Translations under genes and position numbers: made by a program | In this document: positions 47,403-58,365 of the stretch, one piece after another | Numbering within the stretch: the stretch's first letter is position 1 | Layout: each line of letters begins with the position of its first letter | The notes under the pieces: generated by a model | What the model saw: only the letters and a program-made list of their open reading frames with translations | Databases searched by the model: none | What the model was told of the DNA's origin: nothing | Source of the DNA: Karalla daura | Taxonomy: Eukaryota > Chordata > Actinopteri > Chaetodontiformes > Leiognathidae | Reading direction: 5' to 3' | Assembly (NCBI GenBank): GCA_029224185.1 | Contig: CM055193.1 | Span: forward strand, 17,267,669 to 17,331,668 | Length of the DNA: 64,000 nt

Positions 47403-48197
47403 AAAAGATATTATGAGGAAGGCCTCATGTCACAATATGTGGGGCAGATATCAACTATCCTTGATTCCATATGAGTAAAATGAGTCAGATTTCAGTATGA
47501 CTGTGTGTGATTCGTTGGGATGCACAGGATGTTGGTGTGTTGCTGGATTAGCAGGACCTTTGCTCTGCTTCAGGGTTGCAGCTCCTGTGTCCACTCTCAC
47601 ATTATCAGCATTTTGAAGTGTACAACATGTCAAGGTCTGTGTTCAGAGCAGTGGCTGCCTCCCTCCTGCTCAAACAGAAGCAGTGCACCTGACCAAAAAT
47701 GCCCTTTATGCAATATTCAACGCTAGTGCAGCTGCAATATCCACTTTGTTGGAAATGTAAATATGAATGTTTCAGTAATTTGAATGTGTAAGTGTGCCAT
47801 AGTATTCATGCGTGCAACACTCATTCATATTTCATTCTTATGAATATGAGAATGCCACGTAGACTCTGATGTCAGGTTTGGTGGCCTCACTGCTCATTGT
47901 GTGCTGTGCTGTGTGTGTGCCTTCACTGTATGTGTTATGTGTGTATGTGTTTAAGGCAGACAGAGAAAGTGAGAGGATACCTGATCAGACTCAGAATCAG
48001 ATCTACTAGTCCGTAGTTATACAGCATAATTATGCAGATATTAGGAATTTACTTTGGTGATTGGTATAGAACATACAATGACTTACAGTAAGTAAGCAGA
48101 GCAAGACAACAGCACACACAATGTTTGTAGGTGAAATATACAACTGTAGCCATTATTTAGAGCTTAGTGCAAGTGTGCATGTGTATAGGGCTTTCAG
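47403..48197. other. Non-coding stretch, no gene recognised
   Basis: Nothing recognised apart from a short imperfect TG run near 47900-47950. Confidence 0.5.
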
Positions 48198-48340
48198 CAG
48201 TCCTATGTTGTTTAGCAAGGGAGTTACAGTCACATGATCATTCATGTGAGTGGCAGACAGGCAAGCCAATCAGTGTCAGCCTTCATGTGGTAAAATACTA
48301 TTTAAGAAAATACTATTTAAGGCATTTCTGGTGATCATTG
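48198..48340. repeat. Dispersed repeat family A, copy 2, with 15-bp tandem duplication
   Basis: Counterpart of 41920-42060 (shared words listed there). It carries an extra copy of the 15-mer AAAATACTATTTAAG, present in tandem at 48292-48306 and 48307-48321; the other copy has a single related ATAGCATCTAAG-type segment. Confidence 0.6.
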
Positions 48341-48957
48341 AATTCCCACCATGTGTGGTTAGCATAAGAGAACAATGACAATACTCAATTCCATGCCTTT
48401 AATGCATTGGCACTCACTTTTCTTAGAAGTTGATCAAATAATTTTGTTCAATTGATAAGAAGGTTGTGCTGACAGAATGCAGTAGTAGTCAGACGATTGG
48501 TCACAGGTGCAGATCCTGAGCTTAGCAAGAAGTTAATCTCATCTCAGACATCATCTACAGTCACAGATGGAACATGCTAAGTATTTCCGCATCTTAATTG
48601 GGTGGAAGCAACTCTCCTGTTGTTCCTGTGGGCATGGTCCCAGCCATTTGTCTGTAACTGTTTGAAATTAACAGACATCGTTTCTCAGCCAAACATTTTT
48701 AATTCTGCAGAAGATGCAGCCTCATTGGCTTTGCAACTTTCTGAGGAATCTGGGAACTCACTACAACTTTAGCTTTGGATTCATTGACGGTCTGAAATGC
48801 TGTTTGTGCAGAGTGCTATTGTTTAAATCGCGGTCAATTTTGGTAACCATGACCATGTTCATTTATTTGCAGTCAGGAGTTATTTGATGCCCACAAGAGC
48901 TTTGCAAAAAGTGACACTTCCACCCTTGCTACAATCACTCTAGATGGGACTCAAAAT
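48341..48957. other. Non-coding stretch, no gene recognised
   Basis: Lies between family A copy 2 and family B copy 2; part of it could belong to either element. Nothing else recognised. Confidence 0.4.
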
Positions 48958-49082
48958 CAGGCTTTGTTTACATGACCTTTTGTTTTCATGTGCTCCTTTC
49001 AACAAGGTCCATCTGAGGACAGCAACATTTTGAATGTGATCCCTATGCATACAGAAATGCAGGAAACATCAGGAATGCTGCA
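48958..49082. repeat. Dispersed repeat family B, copy 2
   Basis: Counterpart of 34383-34502. The element may continue to about 49130 through AAAAACTCCAGACCAGAAGT, a segment not present in copy 1. Confidence 0.5.
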
Positions 49083-49916
49083 GTAAAAACTCCAGACCAG
49101 AAGTTGGCAGTGTGATTGAACTTGTATGCACATGTGTAGAGACACTTCCCCTCCTACATGGCAACTGAATGTTAACCCTAGTGTGCATACCTACTCTCAA
49201 AATGTTGTGTTTTCTCCATCTACATCTACATCTAAGGTGTTTCATACCTTTCCACTCTTGAACCCTTTTGTTATTGTTCTGTTTTTTGGGAACTGCAAAT
49301 GCCATTGTATGCTTGTGTAATCAGACAACCAAAACATAGCAAAGGTCCTCTTAAGAGCCACTTATTTACTAGGACACCGGGGCTTACACATTGCTGACAC
49401 CCCTCCTCTGTTGGAGCTTCAAAGATGCTGAAAATCTTCTCATCAAAGAAGCTCAAATCAGATAATATTGACTTAATTTTTCAAAAACATCCCAAAAAAA
49501 TGTTCTAAATGCTCAAATCAACTGATGAATTATTAATGATGATCACAAATATTATCACACCTTTTGAAGTTTTGTGTATGGATTGCAGTCATATTTGATG
49601 GTCACAGTCACAGTTCCAACAGTCTGGATATCCCAGCAGGGCCGAGTCCCTCTCCAGATGACAGCTCAGCTGACAGTCTTCTTAAAAACCTGCGCAGGAA
49701 ACCCTGTGTGATTCTTGGAGCAATTAGATGGTACAGTAGATTCCCTTTTTACTATCTGCGTTTTTTGGAAAATTTGTCCAGACGTTGAACAAGTGCAGTT
49801 GTGTAAACCGTGCCTCTTGTGTGCAGTTGGACAAAAGTTTGCCTCACACTGACGAAGGAACTTTTTCTCCCCCGATGTTCTTTGCCTTCTGCTGTCTCTG
49901 TGTGCCCTCCCATTCA
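49083..49916. other. Non-coding stretch, no gene recognised
   Basis: 49600-49700 is unique-looking and somewhat GC-rich. No gene or repeat family recognised. Confidence 0.45.
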
Positions 49917-49938
49917 TCCCTCTCTCTCTCTCTCTCTC
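49917..49938 (+). repeat. (CT)n run
   Basis: About 11 CT units. It also serves as part of a pyrimidine tract ahead of the candidate splice acceptor at 49965. Confidence 0.85.
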
Positions 49939-49965
49939 AATGTCTGACTCTCTCTGCTGATATAG

Positions 49966-50073
49966 GCCTGTTTGGCTGGCAGCAGGCAGGAATGCAACCT
50001 GAGTGGGCTGAGTCGAGGGAGAGGGCAGAGGCCAAGACAACACAGAGCTGATCCGAGAACAGCCGCAGCCAAG
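49966..50073 (+). other. Candidate exon (splice signals only)
   Basis: A long pyrimidine tract (49905-49955), a CTGAC branch-like motif about 20 bases before the junction, and GATATAG form an acceptor. CCAAG followed by GTAATC forms a moderate donor. The enclosed 108 bases are 36 codons, open in the first frame (ACLAGSRQECNLSG...), while the other two frames have stops. It is GC-richer than its surroundings. It could be a coding, 5' UTR or non-coding-RNA exon, or chance. A 169-codon minus-strand frame overlaps it, kept open by the CT run. Confidence 0.22.
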
Positions 50074-51069
50074 GTAATCACACAGTGAGAGCAGTGGGAG
50101 CACTGAATGTAAATATAGAAAGATTATGGTGGTTTGACACGTATCCCTCCCCGTCTGATTCACATCCTGAAGCATTAACTAGCTGCTCTGAGGAGAACGT
50201 CACTGGCTGAAAGTGGGGGAAGAAGAGAAAACACAAAATCCGCAAAAAAAAAAAAAGTTTTTAGAGATTTTGGAGGCGTTCATGAATTCCTGAAACTATT
50301 CTATTTTCAGGAGGGGGAAATAACAAAGTGAAAAAGTGATTTAGCAACTGGCAAATCAAAAATGTAACGTGCATCATTATCTGGCACTAAGACATGCAAA
50401 CCTTGGAATATTTTAAATGTTTGATTAAAATCCTGGCTGCAGCTTGGTCTGCAGCAGATTAGCGTTGCAGCTGGAAGTGTGGAATGAAATATTCACCGTA
50501 CATCTCTCTCCCATGATTCTGGATGAAGTTTAACTTCATCCTTAAAATGTCTATAAGTGGTGCTGAAATTCAACAGGAGAAAGGCCAAATGAAGGGAAAA
50601 AAAGACATTTCTACTGATAACTATCATCATTATTGCTAAATATGTTGAATGACTGATTTTTTTATTGTTGTTTTGTTTTCCTTTTCTGAATTTAAATACA
50701 TGGGAGTGGGTGTGGTTCGGGCTGTCAACTGTAGGAAGGGGAGCAGTGGCAGAGCTGGCTCAGGAGCATCACCAGGTGAGATGATTAGCACATGTGCTGG
50801 CCCTGAAGAAGAGAGGAGCACGAGGAGCACAGTGCGATATAAGCACTGAGTCCAGCAAGAGCCGGCGACAGTAGCACTCAGCTGCCTCTGTAAACAAATT
50901 GCTGGAAACTAAGTGCTGACATTTTAATAGCACAATTGATGCCATTTTTCTTGGATTAGTCTACTAATCACATTGGTTCCCAGATAATATGAACTATATG
51001 TTCGTATGTGTTTGTATTTGCTTCAGATTGTATTGCCACTGATTAAAGATGGACAGAGAGAGAGAGAAT
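50074..51069. other. Non-coding stretch, no gene recognised
   Basis: Contains a 13-base A run at 50244-50256 and unique-looking GC-moderate sequence at 50690-50900. No gene recognised. Confidence 0.5.
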
Positions 51070-51080
51070 GGGGGGGGGGG
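51070..51080 (+). repeat. Poly-G run, 11 G
   Basis: Eleven G preceded by a GA run (51055-51066). Confidence 0.85.
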
Positions 51081-52449
51081 TCAATCATTTCTTCGTATTG
51101 AAAAACACTTCTGAAACCAAGGACATCTGTCTGGACAGGCTTCAAGTGACAGGAGCACCAGCCAGTTCACATGAAAACACTAGGTAATTGCTGCTGTAAT
51201 TATTACTGGAGTGGGAGTGCAAAAGTACCCACACAAGAGCTGCGGATGGGAATAAAATCACTGACCAGCTCAGGTAATGTTAAAATCAACTCACTTCCCC
51301 TAGAGAAATAAATCCAGTCTGAGTGGGGCTTCAGAGATGAAATGTACATACATAAGTGGCCGATTAGCTGCCCTTCCAGCATAGATACGCTATATGTAAA
51401 CTGTTCTGCCTGTGCATGTTGATTTCCAAAATCCTTTCCTGAAATAGGATCTGTTTATTATTGTGTGCTTGTTCAGTGTCAGCTGTTTGCAGCTTGAGAA
51501 ACCATACATTTGGTTCTCGCAATTATGTTAGTTTCTTGATAAGTGTAAAGTCCGGAAAGTTTCTGCTTCCATGTTAAAACAGGTCAAAAACAGAAATTGC
51601 TGTTCCACCCACATATTATAGCGCTTCTAATGTAACACTGTGGAAGTTGTTTTCGGTCACAGCGAGAGTCTGAACAAGTTCATAGTACGTATTAGTTTGG
51701 TTGGTAAGGAAAGTTCGGAGGATATTTCTAACAATCAATAGGGAGATAACACATGTCAATGTAGACACTGTACTCTCCCACCTCACAAAAAACTTTTATT
51801 TTTCTCTCTCTCTCCATTATCCAACATTTCCCTTATGAAACATGACAGCTTGGATTGCATTGAGACTCTTCATATTCTTACTGTACACAAGGCGTTTTAC
51901 GGGTGCAAACAAGGCTCCCCAGGCGTCCGCCCACTGCTATCACTGGTTGACAAGGTTAGCGTGCTAACGCTGATGCAGAGTTTGCATAGATTACAGAGAG
52001 AGTGTCTGTCTAACCTCTGGGACCCCAGGGCCCTCACTGTCTCATCAGTATTGGTATTTCACATTATTACAGCATGAAGTTCAAAGTGTGTGTAGTGTAC
52101 TCTATGTGTGTCCTGCCCTGCAGTAGCACAAAGTGAAAAATATATTAGACAAGATGATATACATATGATGAAAAGGTATTTGAGACTGATTTCCAGACTG
52201 TCCTCATTAAAAACTAAGGCTCGATGTAAAAAGACACCGTGACTTAAACACCTGAAATGCTGCAGTTCTGCAAACGCAATCACAGCCATACAAAGTCCAA
52301 CACAGTGATTACCATTCACAGATAAATGCATCTTCAAAAGATCAATAATGCTTTTGTTATATATTTCAAATGCTGGAAATGTATCACCAACTTTTTCTTC
52401 TACTTCTGTTTGGCATGTTTTGTTCTCTACCCTGTTGTCTTCCATTGTC
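51081..52449. other. Non-coding stretch, no gene recognised
   Basis: No gene recognised. A small inverted repeat, GTTAGC-GT-GCTAAC, lies at 51955-51968. Confidence 0.5.
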
Positions 52450-52608
52450 ACTGACTTAAACGTGCATCTTTTTGGACTTTTTGAGGAAAGCAGAGTGCCC
52501 TCAGAAAACCTACACAAAGGCAGAACTCCACACAAACACTACACAAAAAACCCATTGGTTAGACCAGGGACCTTACTGTGATATCCAGCAATCCACCGTG
52601 TCATAGCA
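52450..52608 (-). mobile_element. V-SINE-like fragment, minus orientation
   Basis: ACTTAAACGTGCATCTTTTT, GGACTTTTTGAGGAAAGC, CAGAAAACCTACACAAAGGC and AGACCAGGGACCTTACTGTG, then CCACCGTGTCA, follow the central domain and head in reverse complement. It overlaps part of a 158-codon minus-strand frame, which therefore is not a gene. Confidence 0.6.
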
Positions 52609-53843
52609 TGTTGCAGTCTGGCCCTCTCCAACAAACCACCAGTCATAAGAATTTGATCTCCTTGTGAGAAAAGGATGCACTGAATGAGTAACTTATTGGC
52701 CTTTGGTAATTTTGGAAAACACATCTTTCATCTCCAATCTGGTCTTTTCAGACAAAACAAACGGGTGTGAAAACAACTTTTCTGAGCATCAACTTCTCAC
52801 ATCTGTGAAAAAATAACAGAAATTATTTTACTCTTCACTACCTTCTCTGACTAGTAAATACAGAGACATGGAACAATCTAAAATAATATTTTTTTATTCA
52901 TTCTGTCATCACAACAGATATATTCTTGGGTTTTTGTTACTCATTCATATGTTATATAATCAAAACTGTGAATTAAAGCAAAAGTTACGGCGTTGCAGTA
53001 CGGATTTACCTCTCAATGTGAAATCAGAACAACCTTGAGCTGACTGTAGCTCAGATGTGATTTCTTTTACGGCCGAGCTTGCATTTGTCAGTGTGAATAT
53101 TGTGGCGCTAATGTGTTAATCAGTGGGCTCAGACAGTGTAAGGCATTGTTAGAGAGTGTGCTGCTGGATGGAGTGGGCTCATGTGCGATGGGCAGATGGA
53201 CGCTCGGACACGGCAGGTGGGGTGCTAGACGGGCAGACTGGAGGGAGGGCCTCGCCACGCGGCCCACAATGCCTTGTCACAGTCCCTCATGGGATTCGTT
53301 GCCACCTTTTTCCCACCCTCGTTCACCCACGTGTAAACAGACTTGCACACATACAAACACAGCAGGCTCGTGGATCGGGTGGGAGATAAGAAAAGGCAAT
53401 CGCTGCCATCTGTGCTGTAAACTTCAGGGTTTCCCCCAGTGACAAGGCACACAGAAACTTTTTTTCCCTCCTTTTTTGCCCCTTTTACTATTCAAATGGG
53501 GTGAGTCAGTAGCAAACCAAGTGTGAGGTATGTATATTCCCGCCAAAATCACCTGTGCCACAAATGCCAATTTCTATAACTTTATCTGAGTCCTGGCTTT
53601 GTGGCAGCTTTTACTGCAAACTACCAGCACAATGGTGTTGGGGATTGCAGGCAATAACTCTGAACTGAAAGAACTGATGCAAAACTACAGCTTTTACAGC
53701 AAGGGAGCTCATGCTGCCTGGTCTGGAGTGAGATAAATATTGAGGAACAGGCACTCGGCTTTGGCCGGGCTGTCATATTACCTCTGAATGTCATGATATT
53801 AAAGAAGAGTGTAGGAACAATATAGAAGACAAGCTGACTGCTG

Positions 53844-53848
<5 letters not shown>
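52609..53848. other. Non-coding stretch, CpG-richer at 53.16-53.34 kb
   Basis: AT-rich to 53000. 53040-53120 is unique-looking with TTTTACGGCCGAGCTTGC. 53160-53340 retains CG dinucleotides. Frames of 75-109 codons there have no recognisable domain. Confidence 0.45.
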
Positions 53849-53885
<37 letters not shown>

Positions 53886-53891
53886 GCGTGC

Positions 53892-53940
<49 letters not shown>

Positions 53941-53947
53941 TGTGTGT
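53849..53947 (+). repeat. Compound (TG)n array with CGTGCG core
   Basis: About 99 bases of TG repeats interrupted by CGTGTGCGTGCG at 53881-53892, a TTTG step and a TATG step. It alternates purine and pyrimidine nearly throughout. Confidence 0.95.
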
Positions 53948-55246
53948 TCATGCAGACAGCAGCTCTTCTAAAGTAGAGTGTTAAAAGTGGAAGGGCTGCA
54001 GGCAAGGCCATCCATCAGAACGAGGCACAGGCAGGTAACTCCCACAACACTCTTCTCTCTCTATTTCCTCTTACTCTGTTGCTCTCTCATCTTCCCTAAC
54101 ACTATTATTATACTCTATTATCACTATTGAATGTGCTTTCATAATATCAGGATGTGACTTAGCAGTGATGAGGAATGAGGGGAAGATGAAAGGATAAATG
54201 CTCAGGTGATGAGAATTAATAACGTGTGTGTGGATTACCCTTGCTCGGTTTGAACCTCACAAATCACCTTAAGCCTCAAAGCTGCTCTGATCCATATTTT
54301 TCTATAAATCATGGAGCATTTGACTACGTGTAATGCGAATTAAGTTGCACTGACAAAACCAATGAATTAGTACCCAGTTCTTTGCTTCCCTGCTGCTTGA
54401 TGGCGCCCTTAAGCATCTTCTAGCTAAATGTTTGGTTTCCTCCTTCTGCTCCCTCTGGAGAAGGTTGGCCATGCAAGTTAGTGAATTGCTGGTGGAAAAA
54501 AAAAAAGTTGGATGTTTCAGAGCCAGATATGTCAAAGGGAGTTTGTAAAGACCAAAGAAAAGGAAAATGTGTTTCTGCCTTGAATTAGACACATTTTCCA
54601 ATGAAAAGACATTTCCAAACATGGTCAATAATGGTTGATAATATGTGCAAATCCCATTACATACGGGAGCTCGTTAGATAGTTGGAAGTACCCAGCTGCA
54701 CATTGTGCACATTGCAAGTTGTTTCTCAAGAAGACTGAGAAATGACAGCCAAGTGTGTCCTCATACACAGGAAGTAATGTTTAGCAGAGGGCTTAAAATG
54801 AGTGAGATCTCATCAGAGTCCACTGTGCCTTCATCTCAGGACAGCATTCATATTGCAACTGCAGACATTCATTATACATTCCATGCCTCTGTTTTATCAA
54901 ACAGCATTTATTAATTCACTTTAGTTATTTATTTTCATTCATTTTCAATTATTCCTTTTTGCTCTGTAGTTTGTTTTAAACTTGTTTTTTTCCAGCTGTA
55001 GACACACCTCTGACTGAACAGCTGTGCACCTGAATTACAATGATCTTTAATTCTGTTTTTCACTCTGATATGTTAACAAAGTAACTCCCACTCTTTGCTT
55101 TGAACAATTAACTCCTTGATCTGTGTTTTTTTCTTAAGCTTTAATCAGTTTTGTCTGCTCTCTGTGTAACAGTGTAATTTCACAGTTTCTAAAAAGATTC
55201 ACTCCCACCTTTATTGTGATGTTATATCTTCTTGACATGCAATAAG

Positions 55247-55248
<2 letters not shown>
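53948..55248. other. Non-coding stretch, no gene recognised
   Basis: AT-rich. A 12-base A run at 54497-54508 is the only low-complexity item. No gene recognised. Confidence 0.5.
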
Positions 55249-55299
<51 letters not shown>

Positions 55300-55311
55300 A
55301 ACACACACACG
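55249..55311 (+). repeat. (AC)22 microsatellite with imperfect flank
   Basis: Twenty-two AC units (55249-55292), then ACGCACACAAACACACACAC to 55311. Confidence 0.95.
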
Positions 55312-56896
55312 CTATAACTTGTTCTTAACAAGTTCTCATTGTTTTAGCAAATAAAATGAGATGTGCAGTTATAACCCATCAGAGCTGGACTACATTTTGT
55401 GGCTTTTCAGGTAAAACATATTTTCTAATGTCTGTTGAGAAACCATCTTACACCATTTTGGTGGAATTTATTGATAAAAACACCAGAAATTTGTTTTTCA
55501 TATTTTTCTTTAATATTAAAGGTGACGGTCTGCGGTATTAATTTGCACTAATTTACCACAGAATGATACAGATTTCCTTTGCCACTCGGTCATTTGAATG
55601 CAGCACCATATACGTGGCAGTGATTTTGCTGCGGTGATTTTCCCTCCCTGTTTCTGGATCCTTGGCGAGAATATTCTTCCTTAAAGGCCAGGTTGCTAGG
55701 GCAACAGCTGCAGGTTAAGATGACTTCAGAACTACAGTCTGATTTACTTGGTTTGATTCCACTTGCGAGGTGTGTGTGAAAGTGTGCGTGCACATGTGTG
55801 TCTGAGCTTTGTGTGTACGAACCTCATCGGTCCCTTGTTAGTTTGCTTTTATGCATGCTTGGAATAGGGAATTGAGTTCCTGGGTTCAGGCAGTGACCAT
55901 GTATAGCCTAATTAACGCAGCACTACCGGCTGCATTTATGGTAAATAGAGTCAGCCAGTGTCAAACCTAAAGCCTTCAGGACATTCTAACGCCACAGAAG
56001 GCTGAATGGTATTAGCATGTGCAAGTAGGCTGCTTTACCGGTGCCACCTGCAGAGCATGCTTTGTGTTGTGTGTACACACGTGTACCGATGTGTGCACTC
56101 AAATTTCCATCAATATGTGTTTCAGGCGCTGTCTGCCCAAGTGTGTTTGCACGAGTGAAAGGAGCGGGAACAAGAAGAGAGAGATGAAGACACAAAACCT
56201 TGATTCTTCAGCTACACATACACGCACAGGGATTGAGACAATCATTTTACATTGTACCCACCTCAATATGAAATCATGCCATTCAAAACAAGTCTCACAA
56301 GTTGTACAATAGACCTAAGTGAGGGGGGGTGGTATCAGAAGAAGAGAACACGGGGAGAGAATAATTGTTAGGACTCTTTCATTAAGGCGTTTTCATACCA
56401 GAAACCTACGATGTTTGCGGTGTGATTATAGGCTGTGGAAAAAGAATCTTTTGTGCAGATGTGTGATATGTGTCTGTTTTTAGACGAGGTAATTAGAGGT
56501 AATTACAATGCGATGCATATCCACAGCCCGCTCTGCTGCCTCGCTCTGCTCCGGCAGCTGTAGCATGAGAGGCAAGAGATGATGCGCCGCCTCCCTGCAT
56601 CTTTTATAAGGTATCGCCTCGTTTTTTGCAATGAGCCGCACCAAGCTGACCCCAGAGTGCGGCAGGGAAGCCAGTGAGAGTCACATTGCCGCCAGGCAAT
56701 GAGAGAAAAAAAAAGAGAGGAGATGGGGAAGGAGAAGGAGACGAAAGCGAGACAGAGAGATGAAAGGGAACTCTTAGGGTCTGTCCACCGTGATTCACTG
56801 TCACTTTCTTTAGTCCACCTAAACACAGGGAGATTCTTACTACAAATATTAATGTAGGTCATTTTGACATTTTTTATAAAACTTTGCACAGTATAG
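55312..56896. other. Non-coding stretch with two candidate regulatory blocks
   Basis: No gene recognised. 55850-55990 and 56500-56700 are candidate conserved elements (see findings). 56700-56770 is purine-rich. Confidence 0.4.
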
Positions 56897-57115
56897 TACC
56901 GTGGTCCCCAACCCCCAGGCCGTGGACCAGTTCCGGGCTGCAAATTTCCACTTAATGTATTATCTGAGTCTGGACTATCTCTATTTTGAAATACCTTTTA
57001 TTGTGAAAAATGATTCTTCCTGTGACGTCTGACGCTTGTGAGTTTTAGCCGGAACACAAACATGCAGAAGCTGAAAGAAAAAAAGCTCTATGTAAAATGG
57101 GAAATGTGAAATAGT
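56897..57115 (+). mobile_element. hAT-like DNA transposon fragment
   Basis: ACCGTGGTCCCCAACCCCCA, GGCCGTGGACCAGTTCCGGG and TGTATTATCTGAGTCTGGAC match the end of a fish DNA-transposon family that typically begins GGTCCCCAACCCCCGGGCCG. Later AACACAAACATGCAGAAGCTG plausibly marks the start of a decayed transposase-related region. No intact frame remains. The hAT assignment is from memory and uncertain; the right boundary is approximate. Confidence 0.5.
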
Positions 57116-57510
57116 AAGGTTTCTTGACACTGACTCCATATTCTGAAATGTTTGAAATATTAATGAAACTAAAATGTTCTTTCTAAATGCATTCGTGGCA
57201 TATCTGAATATTATTTTTGAAGGGATATTTAAACATTACGATAGCAACCAGTCGCGAGGCAGAGCGTCGGTATAGTACATTTGGGTTCACCTGTCCATCT
57301 TCATCCTAGCTTATGAGGAAGACCCACACTCTTAGAACAGGAGGGTCCTGCTTTCATATGGGACATTAGGACAGTCTGTGACCTTGCTGCACACACAAGA
57401 CACATAGTCAGAGACACATAGTCAGTTAGTGGCAGGATGGCACCAACAAAGATGGAAAATAAAGACTTTTGGAATTACCTAAAAGAAACCAGGAATAACT
57501 AAATGGAGTA
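57116..57510. other. Non-coding stretch, possibly more hAT-like sequence
   Basis: May continue the decayed DNA element. A direct repeat of CACATAGTCAG occurs near 57400-57424. Nothing else recognised. Confidence 0.35.
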
Positions 57511-57752
57511 TGTACTGTGGCTCAGGGGCAGGACTGTTGTCCACTTAATAGGGGGGTCGGCAGTCCCATCCGAGCCCCCATGCAGCCTCTACATGTTCAC
57601 TTGTACTTGGGCAGTATACTGAGCCCCAAACTGCCCTGATGACTGCATCATCAGTTTGTGAATGGTTATAAATCAAGGCTGAGCAAAAGGGCCATGCAGG
57701 TAGCCTCTGCCATCAGTGTGTAAAGGGTTAATGTGAGTAGTCACATAAAAGA
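57511..57752 (+). mobile_element. tRNA-headed SINE-like element
   Basis: TGTGGCTCAGGGGCAGG resembles a tRNA A-box region, and GGGTCGGCAGTCCCATCCG occupies the place of the B box (consensus close to GGTTCGATCC). Then ACTTGGGCAGTATACTGAGC, CCCAAACTGCCCTGATGACT, and GTAGCCTCTGCCATCAGTGT with TAATGTGAGTAGTCACATAA follow a widespread teleost repeat in order. It is diverged and has no coding capacity. Confidence 0.65.
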
Positions 57753-58331
57753 ACCCTGTATGAGGGTTAGGGTATTTGCCTGCTGCTTGCACGAGTGATT
57801 GCATGACTTTAAATTCCTTGCTAAACAATGAAGCTTAGCAGCCTTTTCAGAATGAAGTGTAGCAATACAGCTGTGGAGGACATATACATCCAGCCTTATC
57901 TGTTTGGACCAGAATCAAAGGAGGAATATAATACAGAGGAAGAGTCAGGGGCACAGAGACTGACATTTCATTGTAAAATTCCCCAAATTGTGTCTTTGTA
58001 TTTGTGTGCCTTCTTTTACTTGTGTAGGAGGACATGATGATGTTTTTGAACCTGCTGTACATCTTTGGAACATTATTCAACAAAGCCAAGGTAAAAGTGT
58101 TTATTTATTTATTTTATTTTTTCAGTCAATGTCCCCTTTTAAAATGTCACAACTTTGGAACAGGTTTGTCAGAAAAGAAATGATCAGGGCTCAAGGACTT
58201 ACACAGTGTGGATAAGATACACTGAGCATACACTGAATAGTGGAAACCCGTTGCCAATACCAAGCAGAGCCTTGGGGACAGGAGTCAGACTGTGTTTTTG
58301 CCTGGGAAGCTCCTGATGGGATGACAGTCCC
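57753..58331. other. Non-coding stretch, no gene recognised
   Basis: A short (TTTA)n run lies at 58100-58118. No gene recognised. Confidence 0.5.
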
Positions 58332-58365
58332 AACACACACACGCACACACACACACACACACACA
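58332..58365 (+). repeat. (AC)n microsatellite, about 16 units
   Basis: AC units with one CG interruption near 58342. Confidence 0.95.

Noticed and set aside
49666..50175. 169-codon minus-strand frame
   Set aside because: Held open partly by the CT run (ERERERER-type translation); no domain; conflicts with the plus-strand exon candidate, itself weak.
52059..52535. 158-codon minus-strand frame
   Set aside because: Its first part is V-SINE sequence and the rest has no recognisable domain.
57511..57600. Possible tRNA gene (A-box-like TGGCTCAGGGGCAGG)
   Set aside because: The B-box counterpart is degenerate and the downstream sequence follows a known dispersed repeat, so it is a SINE head.
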